DNA of 64,000 bases from Phascolarctos cinereus (GCF_002099425.1 NW_018344262.1:1849001-1913000); one strand, 5' to 3'. Counted from the stretch's first letter, positions 21,411 through 32,944 are shown. The notes: generated by a model not told the origin, from the sequence alone. Numbers and translations are program-made.

Positions 21411-21890
21411 TCACAAGGTTCCATTTTTCAAAGATGGGATTCTATTAGCCATTCTCAGCTATACAATGATCCAAGACGTCTCTGAAGGACTTATGATAAA
21501 AAATGCTATCCATTCCCAGAGAAAGAAATGATGGTGTCTGAATACAGATTGAAGCATACTTTTTTTTTTTACTTCATTTTCTTGATTTTGTTGCCTATGT
21601 TTTCTTTCATGACATGACTATTATGGATATGTTTTGCATGACTATACATGTATAAGCTATATTGAATTGCTTACTTTCTCAGTGGGGGTGGGGTGGGGTA
21701 GGAGAAAAGGAGATAATTTGGAACTCAAAGTTTGATAAATGAATGTTAAAAATTGTTTTTACATGTAACTGGGGGAAAATGAATTAATTAATTAGTTTAA
21801 AAATGGGATTCAAGCTCAGCTCCTCTGACTGACTGAGCCAGTACTTTTTCCACTGTACCACACTGAGGAATATGCTTATAGTAGGCTCTC
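21411..21890 (-). mobile_element. MIR-like SINE split by an L1 3' end
   Basis: 'aacttgcccaaagtcacaag' at the left and 'gattcaagctcagctcctc ... ccactgtaccaca' at the right are one minus-strand CORE-SINE. It is interrupted by the L1 at 21443-21798. Confidence 0.65.
21443..21798 (+). mobile_element. L1 3' end, 5'-truncated, with TSD
   Basis: Only the last 356 bp of an L1, including 'atgttttgcatgactata', 'ttactttctcagtgggg' and the tail. Target duplications are aaagatgggattc (21430-21442) and aaaaatgggattc (21799-21811). Its 3' end is the type seen as the first 3' end in the half-L1 copies. Confidence 0.93.
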
Positions 21891-21899
21891 ACTAAGTTG

Positions 21900-22450
21900 T
21901 TGAGTGAATTGTCATGTATGGGAAAGAACACTGAGAAAAGTCATTATACTGTGCCTACCCTTTAACCTAGCAATACCCTTGTTAGGCATATACTCCAAGG
22001 AGGTCAAAGGAAGGGGGAAAGCCCCCCAAAATATTCAGAGCAGCACTTTTGTGATAACAAAGACCTGGAAACAAAGTGGGTACCCTCATCCTTCGAGATG
22101 GCTAAACAGCTTGTGGCATATGAATATAACAACAATGCTATGCATAAGAAGTGATGAATATGGGGAATTCAGAGAAACTTGGGAGGCCTTGGATGAACTG
22201 ATACAGAGGGAAATGTGTTGAACCAGGAGACCAATTTCCACAGTGACCACAGTAAAGTAAGGGACAAGAAGATGGAAGGCTTACGAGCTCTGTGCCATGC
22301 TCCTAGCTTTGGAGAACTCACTACAAGAGATGTCTGCCACTCTTTAGCAGAGAGGGTAGACTGGATGGACCAGAGGGTGAAGGAAGGACTCAGAAGAAAA
22401 GCCCAAATCCATGCTGACGTGAACTCAGAGAGCTGAGGGAGATTTAGCAA
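21900..22450 (+). mobile_element. Old L1 ORF2 C-terminus and 3' UTR
   Basis: An open piece at 21904-22221 reads 'FNLAIPLLGIYSKEVKGRGK', 'FVITKTWKQSGYPHPSRWLN' and 'SLWHMNI', the L1 ORF2 tail. The following 3' UTR belongs to an older L1 type than those at 12-19 kb. No A-tail is visible. Confidence 0.75.
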
Positions 22451-23410
22451 AGGTCCAGGTAATGCTTCTATTTTGATTAAATGTGAGCAGGCAGCTTGGG
22501 CTCTGGCATTAGAGAAATGAACAGAGGCCAATGAAGCGTTAGACTAGGTGAGGCATATGCTTGCAGACATGGCCAAGGTGTTGATTTGTTTTCCTTACTT
22601 CTGCTTTCTCACTATAAAGGAGAATTCTCCTGTGGGTGACTGGCAGGGGTGGTGGTGGTGAGGTAAGTACCACTGGAAAGTAATAGTTTTGAAAAGAAAT
22701 GACTTTGCAAAAAAAAAGACCAAAACTGACTTGAAGTTCATTTTGAAGCCTGGCTCTGCCATTTGCAAACTTTATGTCCCCAGGCAAGTCTCACTCTCCA
22801 TTGGGCCTGAGTTTCCTCCTTTGTAAAATGAGGGAGTGGTGATCTTTCTCATCCTTTTCAATTCTAACATTCCATGAATTCTCATTTTCCTCTGGCTTGA
22901 GATCACTGCCACTCCAATGCCTCCCCCTTCCCTCCCCTTCCCATATGAAGCTATTTCCAGAGGCTCCTCAGGTGGTCTAAGTGCCCTTAAGATTCCCTTT
23001 GCCTGATCTAGAGCCTCATTCAATCATGTGAATTGAAATACTCTTTCAAGGTCTGCCCTGCACTGGAGCCAAATCTCTAGCACAGACTATATGGGTAACA
23101 ACACATGGGCTTCACTTTGCACAAGGGGATGAGGTCCTGGGGCAATCCAAGGAAGTCTGCTTTCTGGAGAGCAGAACGTGATTTTCCTCTCCTTACCCCC
23201 TCCCTTCAGAGTAGGGATGAGGAGCTACCAAGATCATTGAGAAGCAGTGGGGTGGGCTCTTGGAGACAATGTCCCAGCCTGGCCACATACTCAGATGGAT
23301 AACTGCTTCTGCCATTCATCTGTCAAACAGGGACCATGATCTGGAAACTCACTGTCTCATAGGGTGTTAAAGTGCTAAAGAAAGGGACTCCTGATCAGAA
23401 TGGATTTGGC
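22451..23410. other. Unassigned, with THER1 relic
   Basis: A plus-strand THER1/MIR3 relic lies at about 22740-22880 ('gggcctgagtttcctcc', 'aattctaacattccatga'). A MIR-like scrap is near 23310-23370. Nothing else is recognised, and the open frames there lack motifs. Confidence 0.45.
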
Positions 23411-23414
23411 TGTG

Positions 23415-23548
23415 AAGAGCCTTATGGCAAAAACATGAGCTTCCCAAGAATGATATGGACAAATGATTCTCAAGAGAAGAATCTCAAATTATTAGCAACC
23501 ATAACAAAGATTGTTCTAAATCACCAAGAAGAGAACGCAAATCAAAAC
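23415..23548 (+). mobile_element. L1 ORF2 fragment
   Basis: The text 'aagattgttctaaatcacca' and 'aacgcaaatcaaaacaactc' matches the ORF2 segment coding for 'KDCSKSLIREMQIKTTL'. It passes straight into a CT tract. Confidence 0.75.
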
Positions 23549-23566
23549 AACTCTCTCTCCTTCTTC

Positions 23567-23598
<32 letters not shown>

Positions 23599-23776
23599 TT
23601 CTCTCTCTCTCATTCTCTCTCTCTGTCTCTCTCTCTCTCATTCTGTCTCTCTGTCTCTCTCTCCCTCTCTTTCTCTCTCTCTCATTCTGTCTCTCTGTCT
23701 CTCTCTCTCTCATTCTGTCTCTCTGTCTCTCTCTCTGTCTCTCTCATCCTCTCTCTGTCTCTCTCTGTCTCTCTCA

Positions 23777-23829
<53 letters not shown>

Positions 23830-23868
23830 ATTCTCTCTCTCTGTCTCTCTCTTTCTCTCTCTCTGTCT

Positions 23869-23933
<65 letters not shown>

Positions 23934-23945
23934 CCTCCCTTCATA
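23549..23945. repeat. (CT)n homopyrimidine tract, about 400 bp
   Basis: Long ctct with interspersed gtct, attct and ttct, grouped in irregular higher-order units such as 'ctctctcattctgtctctctg'. It grew from 'acaactct' of the L1 fragment. Long Ser/Leu frames on one strand and Arg/Glu frames on the other are artefacts. Confidence 0.97.
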
Positions 23946-24019
23946 TCTCTCCCCCCTCCACCTCTTCTCTCTCAGACTCAGCTTCCTCATTTTACAGATA
24001 AGGGAGTCCCAGGAAGGTC

Positions 24020-24430
24020 AATGGTTTTGCACAAGATCACACATAAGATCATGTATTTAGAAATGGAAGGGACCTTAAAGGTCAGCCAATCCCCCTCATT
24101 TTACAAAGGAGGAAACTCAAAGGAGGCTCAGAGAAGGGAAATAACTTGTCCAAGATTGCATTTGTATGAAGGAACTAAGGAAAGAATCAAGTATTTATTA
24201 AACACCCACAATGTGTCAGGCATTGTGGTAAGTGTTTTACAAATATTACTTCACTTGATCCTCACGATAATCCTTACAACATATTATGATCCCCATTTTA
24301 TAGTTGAGGAAACTGAGGCTAACAGAAGTCAAAAATGATTTGCCCAGGATCACACAGCTAAGATGTGTCTGAGGCTAGATTTGAACTTGAGTCTTCCTGA
24401 CTCCAGGCCCAGTATTCTAACTACTGCAGG
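24020..24430 (-). mobile_element. MIR3-type and full-length MIR SINEs
   Basis: At 24020-24165: 'tagaaatggaagggacctta', 'cattttacaaaggaggaaac'. At 24190-24430: a complete minus-strand MIR with 'gtatttattaaacaccc', 'cacttgatcctcacgataat', 'ttgaggaaactgaggct' and the tRNA-like end 'gatttgaacttgagtcttc'. Confidence 0.85.
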
Positions 24431-24499
24431 AAATAGCAGAGCTGAGATCTAAAGTCAGATGCTATTCCTGTGACTCCATCTTCAGCACTTTTTCCACCC

Positions 24500-25103
24500 C
24501 TAGACTTTACTTTATAGCCAATAAGTTGACAAAGAGGACAGAACATGTCAGCAGTCAATGTTGGAGAGACTGCAGAAAGCTAGGCACATTACTGGTGGAG
24601 CCATGGGCCAATTGGCTCAACCATTCTGGAAAGCAATTTGGAATTATGCTTTAAAAAATGACTAAAATTCCACAGCTTTTGGGCTAGAGATCCCACTGTG
24701 TGCTATATTAACCCCAAGGAGGTCAAAATCAGAAAAAAAAATACCTCACACAGTAGCACTTTTTGTGTTAGCAAATAACCAGAAACATAAAATGCCCATT
24801 GTTTGAGAAATGGCTAAAATGTTGTGGTACAGGAATGCAATAGCATCTTGTTTTATGAGTAGAAACAAAAATGATTCAGAGAAGTGTGGGAAGATATATG
24901 AACTGATGAATAGTGAAATAAACAGAATCAGAGAAACAAGATCCACAGTGACTTTAATATTGTAAACAGGAAGAACAACCCCCACCCTCCCTCAAAGGGA
25001 AGGGTCTTTTATTATAATGATCAAGCTTGATCCTGGAGGAGATATGAGAAATTGCAGGAGCACTATGGGTATGGAACACTGCATTCTCTGTCAGATTCAG
25101 TTG
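24500..25103 (+). mobile_element. Old L1 ORF2 C-terminus and 3' UTR
   Basis: 'caaccattctggaaagcaat', 'ttgtgttagcaaataacc' and 'ttgtggtacaggaatgcaat' correspond to the L1 ORF2 tail (QPFWKAI, ALFVLANN, WCYRNA). They are followed by a 3' UTR near 24960-25100. It is heavily decayed. Confidence 0.75.
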
Positions 25104-25116
25104 ATGAGTCAGTTTC

Positions 25117-25268
25117 TTTTTTTTTTTTTTAGGCAATTGGGGATAAGTGACTTGCCTAGGGTCACACAGCTAGTAAGTGTCAAGTGTTTGGTCTGAGGCC
25201 AGATTTGAACTCAGGTCCTCCTGACTTCAGGGCTGGTGCTCTATCCACTGCGCCACCTAGCTGCCCCA
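25117..25268 (-). mobile_element. Short SINE with 13-bp TSD
   Basis: Flanks are atgagtcagtttc (25104-25116) and atgagttagtttc (25269-25281). The SINE reads T-tract, 'ggcaattggggataagtgac' through 'gcgccacctagctgcccc'. Confidence 0.95.
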
Positions 25269-25281
25269 ATGAGTTAGTTTC

Positions 25282-26239
25282 ACTAAAGTACTTTTTATTT
25301 TGGTCTTTTTTTTTTTCATTCATTGTTACAAGTCTCACTGGGAAAGAAGAAAACAGAAATAGATTTGGAAATTAAGTGGACAGAAATGAGATTAAAAAAA
25401 AACAGCCCTATTTACAGGAAGTTTTCAGCGAATCCTTCTGTAGGACAACATCGTCTAATGAAGCTGTTACATAAACTCAACTTTCCAGACAAGAAGTTTA
25501 CTTAGAGTAGGGGCTGGCCTATCTGTCTCCTTGGTTCCCCACAGGCAGGCTTACCTAAATCTAACACCATCAGTCTCAGCGAGAAAGGCAACCAAATGCC
25601 TGGGGTGAAACCATTTTCTCTCTCTGTTAAAAATATTGGAAGGTGTGCTTGCTTGGTGATGGTTTTCTAGATTGGCTGATATTTCAGTTACCTCAAACTG
25701 TCGCAGAAGCAAGTCTGTGTAATCATGCAAGCAACAGTTGCTAATGAACCATTTGATGTGACTATGTAGGAAGAAAGGGCCAACAGCTAAAGGTCAAAAA
25801 TTGGGGAGTGGGCCCCGAGGTTTCCCCTGGCAAAGTTAGACACCCCCAGTATGGCTTTGTTCTCTCTGTCTCTGTGTTTATTTCTCACGATCTCTCTGCT
25901 TCTCTGTCTCTGTTTCTCTGTGTCTCTCTCACTTTGTCTCTGTCTCAGTCTATCTCCTGTCTCTGTCTTTCCTTCTGGCTGTGGATAAAGAGGCAGAGAA
26001 AGGAGGCAAAGGATGAGACAAAAAGCTCCTCTGTGGGCTGCCATGAGTTTGGAGAAATAGAAAACAAATGCTCAGCTTGGGATGAAATGCAAAACATCAG
26101 TGAGGTGCCTGGCCCGAGAGAAATGAACAGACCCAGAAGCTTTGTCACCTGCCTTGCCCAGAAGCTTCAGGACCAGGGACTCTGTCCAAGGACAGAGGCA
26201 AAGTGGGGACAAAGATGTGTTAGTTTCTAGGATGCTCCA
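25282..26239. other. Unassigned, with CT-rich stretch
   Basis: I recognise no repeat family apart from a CT/TGTCT-rich stretch at 25856-25975. Frames of 80-140 codons overlap it and are compositional. The remainder looks like single-copy sequence. Confidence 0.45.
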
Positions 26240-26460
26240 GGTTCAGATCAACCATGAACTTGGTAACTGGTTTCTTTCAAAGTTCAATTTAAGCTGGGCC
26301 ATGCCTTCCATGAGGCCTGTCCTGATCCCGCCAGCTGTTAATGTCTCCCTACCCTTCCCAGCCAATTACTTACCTTCTATCTATTTCATGTTTATCTCTC
26401 TCAACAGACTGTAAGCTGTTTGAGGGCAGAGTCCAAGGGCTCTATACCTATAGGTATAGG
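26240..26460 (+). mobile_element. L2 LINE 3' end
   Basis: 'gaggcctgtcctgatccc', then 'cagactgtaagctgtttgag' and 'ggcagagtcc', typical of the plus-strand L2 3' end. Confidence 0.7.
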
Positions 26461-26559
26461 TAACTACACCTGGGGGTTTCCTTAAACTTGCTCTATTTAT
26501 GTATCCTTTTACTTCTTGTCTCCCCTCCCCACTAAAAACTGGAGACAAGTAAAACTGGT

Positions 26560-26790
26560 TAAGATAATTATGTTTCTAGCTGTAGAATGATGATAATGTC
26601 ATATTTCTCTAATGCTTTAAGGTTCAGACAGTGTGCTTTTCTAACCCCGAGGGGTAAGAAGGACAGATCCTGAAATTACCAAATTGGGGAACTGAGGCTC
26701 CCTGGGTGAAACAATTTGCCTCCAGTCATTCAGCTAATAAATGTCAAAGGCAAGCAAAGCTGAACCTAAGGGCTTCTGTCTTGGCAGAGA
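26560..26790 (-). mobile_element. MIR-like SINE
   Basis: 'ggggaactgaggctccctgg', 'gcctccagtcattcagctaa' and 'aatgtcaaaggcaagcaaag' follow a decayed MIR in reverse. Confidence 0.55.
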
Positions 26791-27104
26791 GGATCCTCTG
26801 CACTCCCCCAGACTGTTTCTCTCCCACCATACTCTCTAATTTTTATTTCAATAAAAACACGTTAGCTTGAAAAACGACACTTTGGAGTTGGCTATCAGGT
26901 TAAAGCTTGACCCTTGTCATTGGAGTCACAAGCACTCAAGCATCACTACTGCCAGCATAGCCTTACTGTAGGCAAAGTATCTACAAGGATAGAATAAACT
27001 CTTAAATTCTAATTTTGCAAAATCATACCTATGGAATGACTGATATGTTTCCCGTAATAGCCATCTCAAAATAATGTGTATCTAAATAAACTAATAGTAA
27101 TAAT

Positions 27105-27351
27105 GGGCAGCTAGGTGGCACTGCAATGGGTAGAATGCCAGCCCTGCAGTCAGTATGACCTGAGTTCAAATCCAGCCTCAGACCCTTACTAGCTGTGTGA
27201 CCTTGGGCAAGTCACTTAATCCTGTTGCCTCAGTTTCCTCACCTGTGAAATGAGTTGGAGAAGAAAATGGCAAACCACTCCAGTATCTTTGCCAAGGAAA
27301 CCCCAAATGGGGTCACGAAAAGTCGGACACAGCTGAAACAACACAACAATA
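27105..27351 (+). mobile_element. Mar1-type SINE with RTE tail
   Basis: Complete: 'gggcagctaggtggcactgc', 'cctgagttcaaatccagcc', 'ggtcacgaaaagtcggacac', 'agctgaaacaacac'. It sits directly next to a MIR on the opposite strand. Confidence 0.92.
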
Positions 27352-27361
27352 AGAAAATAGT

Positions 27362-27605
27362 AACAATAGCTAACATTTTTATAGTACTTACTATGGGCCA
27401 GGCTGTGTGCTAAGCACTTGACAGATATGATCTCCTTTGATCCTCACAACCACCCTGAGAGCTAGGTGCTATTACCAATCTTGTTTTAAGGGTTGTGGAA
27501 AATGGAGGTGAAACGACACAGCTAGAAAGTGTCCTAGGTGGGATTTGAACTCAGGTCTTCTTGACTCCAGACACAATGCTCTATCCACTGAGCCACCCAG
27601 CTGCC
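27362..27605 (-). mobile_element. MIR SINE, full length
   Basis: 'tactatgggccaggctgtg', 'cctttgatcctcacaacc', 'gggatttgaactcaggtc', 'cactgagccacccagctgcc'. A (TTTG)n run follows at 27618-27650. Confidence 0.85.
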
Positions 27606-27659
27606 TAGTTTGGTTGCCTGGTTTGTTTGTTTGTTCATTTGTTTGTTTTTAATCAGTTG

Positions 27660-28250
27660 CAAGTTTAGAAGTTCTGAACTTATCACTCAAAGACACTATC
27701 AATCTATAAACAAGTATTGAGGAAACCACACGTAACTGGGCCTAAATTCTGATTCTCCAAACAGAAAGCTCCTGCCTCATAACCAAAAGCAAAAATTAAA
27801 TTCAACAATAGGGACTTGCCTTGTGCTAGCAAACCAACCTCTTGGTGCTCTCGGCAACTATGTAAGACTCTAAGCATTGATAGAGGGAGTCTCTTCACCC
27901 AGGGGTTCCCCTGAGCCATCGCTGGGCCTGACACTGTGCTGGGGATGCAGAGGTAAAAAGGAAACAGTCCCTGACTTCATAAAGTTTACATTCTTTGGGT
28001 GGAGGGGGAGTGTGGGATATATACCCAAGTATAATAAAAACTAGAAGTGATAGGGACAAAGGAGTGAGTCTGCCAAAATACTTCAGGAAACTCCAAGGAG
28101 GGAGAGATAGAGTGAAGCTGTGTAAAGAGCCTTGGCCTTAGAGTCAGTAATTTCTGATGCCTGTGGCCTGTTGTCACCTTGGGCAACTCACTTCCCCTCC
28201 CTGAGCTAGGTTTCCTCTTCTGTAGAATGAAGGAATTACATATATCTAAA
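27660..28250. mobile_element. Unassigned sequence, L2 scrap and THER1 SINE
   Basis: 27660-27920 is unrecognised. 27925-28105 looks like a reversed L2 3' end ('ggggatgcagaggtaaaaag', 'agtccctgacttcataaag'). 28125-28240 is a plus-strand CORE-SINE ('ttgggcaactcacttcccc', 'ggtttcctcttctgtag'). Confidence 0.5.
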
Positions 28251-28254
28251 ACTA

Positions 28255-28640
28255 TTTCTAGCAACTTTTTTGTGATGACTAGGAAGTGGAAACTGAAGGA
28301 GTGACCATCACTTGGGGAAAGACTGAAGAAATTCCAGTGTAGGGGCAGCTAGGTGTTGCAGTGGATAGAGCACCAGCCCCGGATTCAGGAGAATCTGAGT
28401 TCAAATCCGGCCTCAGACACATAACACTTACTAGCTATGTGACCCTGGGCAAGTCACTTAACCCCATTGCCTGGCCAAAAAAAAAAAAAAAAGAAAAAAG
28501 AAAAAAGAAAAAAAAAGAAATTCCAGTGTATGAATGTGACGGAAAATAATTGTGCTGGAAAAATGGTAAAGGGGATGGTTTCAGAAAACCTTGGTGTGAT
28601 CATTGTAAATTTTATATTGTTGACGTCATAGCTATTGTTT
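28255..28640 (+). mobile_element. L1 ORF2 scrap holding a SINE
   Basis: 'gcaacttttttgtgatgact' and, after the SINE, 'gtatgaatgtgacggaaaat' correspond to the L1 ORF2 tail ('ALF', 'YMNVTENN'). The SINE at 28342-28516 splits it exactly. Confidence 0.7.
28342..28516 (+). mobile_element. Short SINE with exact 14-bp TSD
   Basis: Flanks gaaattccagtgta at 28328-28341 and 28517-28530 are identical. The head is 'ggggcagctaggtgttgcag' and the tail is A15 plus GAAAAA repeats. This is one of the younger insertions. Confidence 0.97.
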
Positions 28641-28649
28641 GATATTAGA

Positions 28650-29126
28650 TTTATGATAGGGCTCCAATATGGAGTCCCTTAGGCCAAGTGGCCCTAATGC
28701 CCATAGAAACTCACAGGCCAAAAAACAGTTGTATTTTTCTACTGTTAACTCTGCATCAGACAGAGAAGGCTGGCAGCGTTTTTGAGGGGATGAACTCTTG
28801 ATCCACTGCCGGGGCCTTGAATCATTCTCCTTCTATTGTCTTAGTTAACATCAGATCCTTCCACCATTTTGTGGCCCCAATTAAAAACTCCCTTTACCCA
28901 AGCTTCGCCCAAGCTTGGGATATATACATGTGACCTGAGAACTTTTCCACTACATATAGGTCTGATTAGGAATGCCCCCCACCTACATCTGGCACCGATT
29001 GCATGTTCTCAACCAAGTCTATCCTATTTTGCATCTGAACCCCAACTTTGAGTGTGCTCCCTCCCCAACATGCCTCCCTACCCCTCAGGCTGGGGTGAGT
29101 TTCTTTCTTCCCTTCTTTCTTTCTTT

Positions 29127-29177
<51 letters not shown>

Positions 29178-29890
29178 GTCTGTCTTTCTTTCTTTCTCTT
29201 TCTATTCCTTTTTAAAATTTTATTAATTTATTTTGATTTGTCAATAATCACTTCCATATGCTTTTGAGCTTAAAATTTTTCTCCCCCTTCCTCCCCACCA
29301 TCCTCCCCAAGACAGTGTGCAATCTGATATAGGCTATACATTTACATTCCTATTAAACATATTTTCACGTTAGTGGTGTTGTAAGTAAAAATTAAAACCA
29401 ATAGGAGGAACCATCAGAAAGAGGAAACAAAACTCAACAGAAGAGAAAAAAAATAGCAATTCAACTTTCATAGTTCTTTCTTTAGATGTGGATAGCATTT
29501 TCCATCATGAGCCCTCTGGAGATGTCTTAGATCCTTGTATTGCTGGGAAGGGTTAAGTTTATCAATATTAGTCATCGCACAATGTGGCTGTTATCGTGTA
29601 CAAAGTCCTCTTGGTTCTGCTCACTTCACTCAGCATCAGACCATACAAGTCTTTCCAGGTTTTTCTGAAGTCAGCCTATTCATCATTTCTTATAGCACAA
29701 TAGTATTCCATTACATTCATATACGGGGTGAGTTTCTTGCATGTGCATCTACCTTTTCATATTGCCATAGTACATGTATATATACTTTCTTTTGCCTGCT
29801 TGCTCTCTCTCATAATAATAAAGCTTGTGATTATATCATCTTTCTGAAATTCTTGAGTTTTCTAGACATTCCTGAACCCAGGTATTTTCT
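28650..29890 (+). mobile_element. Possible solo LTR fossil, split by an L1
   Basis: Joined across the L1 at 29106-29724, this stretch has an LTR-like layout: a promoter-like 'gatatatac' about 28918, then a CT-rich region, a second TATA-like stretch near 29775 and 'aataataaagcttgtg' near 29813 as a polyadenylation signal. I could not define ends or a host duplication. It has no coding parts. It could be some other old repeat. Confidence 0.3.
29106..29724 (-). mobile_element. L1 3' end with exact 14-bp TSD
   Basis: Flanks ggggtgagtttctt at 29092-29105 and 29725-29738 are identical. The T-tract at the left has turned into (CTTT)n (29106-29200). Then come the reversed 3' UTR ('cttccatatgcttttgagc', 'caatctgatataggctatac') and the end of ORF2, which reads 'SKTFLK...' style L1 tail. 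It is 5'-truncated. Confidence 0.95.
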
Positions 29891-29911
29891 TTAACCAGAG
29901 CCAGGAGGCCA

Positions 29912-30632
29912 AATAAAGCATCTAGGGAGATTTTTATGAACTGATACTGAGTGACATGAGCAAAGCTAAGAGAGCAATTTGTACAGTAACAACAAAGTTG
30001 TAAAGAGAGATAAGTTTGAAAGACCAAGAACTGTGATCAATGCAGTACCCAACTACAATTCCAGAGGATTCCTGATGAAGCATATGGCCCACCAGATGTG
30101 CATTTTTGGACATGGCCACTGCGAGAATTTGTTTTGCTCGACTTTGATTTTTTTTTTCCAATGGAGGTAGAGAATGAGAGGGGAAGAAAGTGGATTTTTG
30201 TTCCTTGAAAACAAAATTAAATTAAAAAAATAATGGAAGGGATTGTTTCAGAATAACCCAGGAAGACTTGTATGAACTGATACAGAGTGAAGTGAGTAGA
30301 ACCAGGAGAACAATTTATACAATAATAACATCATTGAAAAGACAAACAACTTTGAAAGACTTTAGAACTTTGATCACTGTGATGAACCCCCCACCCCCCG
30401 TGTCTTTCCAGAGCACCTGTGATGAAGCAGAGAGGTGAGGGATTCTGGGTGCAGAATGAGACATGTTATTTGGACATGGCCAACATCAGAATTTGTTTTG
30501 CTTGAGTATGAATATTTGTTATAGGGACTTTATGTTTCTTTTTCTTTTGCAAGGCTTGGGAGATGGGGTGAGCTGGAACAGAGACAAATAAATGCTTGGT
30601 AATAGGAAAAAATTAGATTAAATTTTAAAAAA
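29912..30632 (+). mobile_element. Two adjacent L1 3' ends
   Basis: 29912-30232 and 30233-30632 each begin in the ORF2 tail ('tatgaactgatac', 'gagtgacatgagc' or 'gaagtgagtagaaccagg'). Each carries 'tggacatggcca' and 'atttgttttgct' and ends in an AAAT-rich tail. They are head-to-tail and diverged from each other, so they may be separate insertions or an old duplication. Confidence 0.8.
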
Positions 30633-30634
30633 GA

Positions 30635-30737
30635 ATGTAACCTTCTTGAGAGCAGAATTATTATTTTTTTCTTTGTCTCAAGTGCTTAGCACCGTGCTTG
30701 GCACATAGTACGGGCCTATTTGTGTCTATTGATAATT
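30635..30737 (+). mobile_element. L2/MIR-type 3' tail
   Basis: 'aaccttcttgagagcagaat' and 'gcttagcaccgtgcttggc' form the typical L2-like 3' end. Confidence 0.6.
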
Positions 30738-30880
30738 TTTGTTTTTGCTAGGCAATGGGGTTAAATGACTTGCCCAGGGTCACACAGCTAGTAAGTGTTA
30801 TGTGTCTGAGGCTGGATTTGAACTCAGGTCCTCCTGAATCCAGGGCCAGTGCTCTATCCACTGCGCCACCTAGCTGCCCC
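30738..30880 (-). mobile_element. Short SINE
   Basis: T-tract, 'ggcaatggggttaaatgact' to 'gcgccacctagctgcccc'. Confidence 0.92.
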
Positions 30881-31048
30881 GATACATTTTTTAAAAAATA
30901 AAATGAGACACTTGAATTAGATGACCCCTGAAGGTCTGTGAGCTGGGATGTCACCATCCCCTCCTTAAAGCCTTACCTGTTCCTCTCAGATGATACATGA
31001 TGGAGGAAGTGGCGGGTGATCTAGGCCTTAAAGGAAGAGAAAAGTTTC

Positions 31049-31193
31049 TTCTTTTTAGGCAACTGAGGTTAAGTCACTTGCCCAGGGTTGCACAGCTAGT
31101 AAGTGTCAAGTGTTTGGTCTGAGGTCACATTTGAATTCAGGTCCTTCTGACTTCAGGGCTGGTACTCCATCCATTGTGCCACCTAGCTGCCTC
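31049..31193 (-). mobile_element. Short SINE with TSD
   Basis: Flanked by aaaagtttc at 31040-31048 and 31195-31203. The body runs 'ggcaactgaggttaagtcac' to 'gtgccacctagctgcctc'. Confidence 0.9.
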
Positions 31194-31199
31194 AAAAAG

Positions 31200-32105
31200 T
31201 TTCAACAGGTGGTGAGATGGCAGAGCTTCACAGAACCACAAGATGGCTTGTATAAGTTTGTGGAGAGGGGTTAGAGCAGAAAAAGATGAAGACCCAACTC
31301 ATTGTTCCATTTGGATAGAACCAGAAGGAAGTAAGACCTGACGTTGCAGAGGTGGATCGTGGGCAGAAGGGAGGTCTGAAACACAGAGAGGAAGAGTTTG
31401 GAACCACTGAAGGTTTTAGAGCAGGCAAGTGGTGCAGTCTAACCTGTGTATTAGGAAGATTATTTTGAATCAGAGAGAGAGAGAAAAGAGAGGCTGTCTC
31501 TGGCTCAAGTGGGAGCTTTAAGGCCCAACCCACCGAGTCTGTATTTTACCCAATGGGCAATTCTGTCCTTGCAGTTCAATGAAGAGTAAGTCAGGCAACA
31601 TTAGCCAGTGAAGGTTGTTTGGAGAAAAGGGCTTGGAGCTGATTCTGCAAGGTTAGGGAGGGTTTGGATAGGCAGAGAGGAGGGGAAAGGCATTCTGGAC
31701 AAGCAGAAACAACAGTGGGGGAAGAACCATCTGGCTTAGTTCACAACGACGGACCACACCAGTCAGAGGGTTCCAATTCCCAGCCAGGTCAGGGTTTGCT
31801 CCTCATGTGAGGGGGGCGCCTTCCCAGCTCATCTAGCAGGGTGCCCATCATGGACAATGGCCTTGCCTTCAGTGTGACATGCTAGGCACCAGGTTTGTTG
31901 GGTGCTGAAAAGATTCCAAGGAAACTCTCTACACTCCAAGGAGTTTCTCAGCCAGTGCCTTTTGATCTTAAGACAATATTACCTATTGACCAGAAAGGAA
32001 GAGCTTTTGACCAATAATTGACTGAACACCATCCTCTATAGAGAAGCTTGCTAGGAAAAGAAAGTATCAGTGTGACTAACCTGGGGGTACACTGTAGGTG
32101 TTGAG
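31200..32105. other. Unassigned, possibly old L2 upstream part
   Basis: Some text ('gaagattattttgaatcag', 'ggcattctggacaagc') resembles reversed L2 3' UTR, but I could not follow it. No coding signal. Confidence 0.35.
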
Positions 32106-32109
32106 TAAG

Positions 32110-32600
32110 TGGGGCTTGCTTTCAACTTTATCTGTGATCTTCAATGATTCCCTTTTGCCTGCCAAGTTCACTCTTCTTTGCTTGGCATTTGAGGACCTCC
32201 GCTATTTGGTACCCTTCTCCCTTTCCGGGCTTTTCTCATCTTACTCAGATGACTTCCACATATTCCTTGCCCCAGCCAAACTGGACTATTTGTCTCCTGT
32301 AGCTATCCTACAATTTCCTATGTTTTTGCTCACACCATTCCCCAGAATGCCTCACCCCCAAAGCTGCCTTAAATTCTATATTTTAAAGGTCAACGGAAAT
32401 GCCAGTTCTTCTAGGAAAGCTATCCTGACTCCCCTCCCACTTCCACCCCAAGTTGGTAATGACCTTTCTTCCTTCAAGCCTCTCCTAGTATTTTGTTTGT
32501 ACCTTTCAGATATACCTCTGTACTATTATGAGTTATGGTCATTTGGAAATCAGCCCCCCCCCCCATTAGTCTGTAAACTCCATGAAGGCAGCAGTTAAGC
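32110..32600 (+). mobile_element. L2 LINE 3' UTR
   Basis: 'ctttgcttggcatttgagg', 'ctccctttccgggc', 'ccccagccaaactggactat', 'tagtctgtaaactccatgaa' follow the L2 3' region. The 166-codon open frame over it (32098-32598) is explained by the repeat. Confidence 0.7.
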
Positions 32601-32604
32601 AACT

Positions 32605-32940
32605 ATCATGGACCAGGTACTTATTGGAGATTCAAAGACAAAAGAGAACCGTGTCTCTTCTGCAAGTAATTTGTATTATATTGAGAGAGAGAACATGCAC
32701 ATATGTAAATATATGTCAAATACATTCAAAATAATTACAAGGTAACTTTGGAGGGAGGAGTCAGACTTTATGTAAGAGGCAGAACTTGGGCTGGGCTTTA
32801 AAGGAAGCTAGAGATTTCTAAGACGTAGAGGGAAGGAGGGAGTGTATTCCAGCAGTGAAGGACAGCCAGTGCAAAAACCTGAAGGAACAGCATGAAGACC
32901 AGTTTGACTAGACTGTGAAGGTGAGTGATATAGAAAGCTG
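32605..32940 (-). mobile_element. L2 LINE 3' end
   Basis: A reversed L2 3' end abutting the plus-strand one tail to tail. It has 'ggaccaggtacttattgg', 'gggctttaaaggaagct' and 'gaccagtttgactagac'. Confidence 0.65.
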
Positions 32941-32944
32941 GAAA

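Noticed and set aside
23372-24001. A 209-codon frame with long Ser/Leu runs
   Set aside because: It is the (CT)n tract read in frame, with an L1 scrap at its start. No domain.
25808-26230. 140-codon frame on the plus strand
   Set aside because: Its N-terminal half is CT-rich simple repeat, and no motif is seen in the rest.
32098-32598. 166-codon frame as a possible host gene
   Set aside because: Its text follows the L2 3' UTR. No start context, domain or splice signals.
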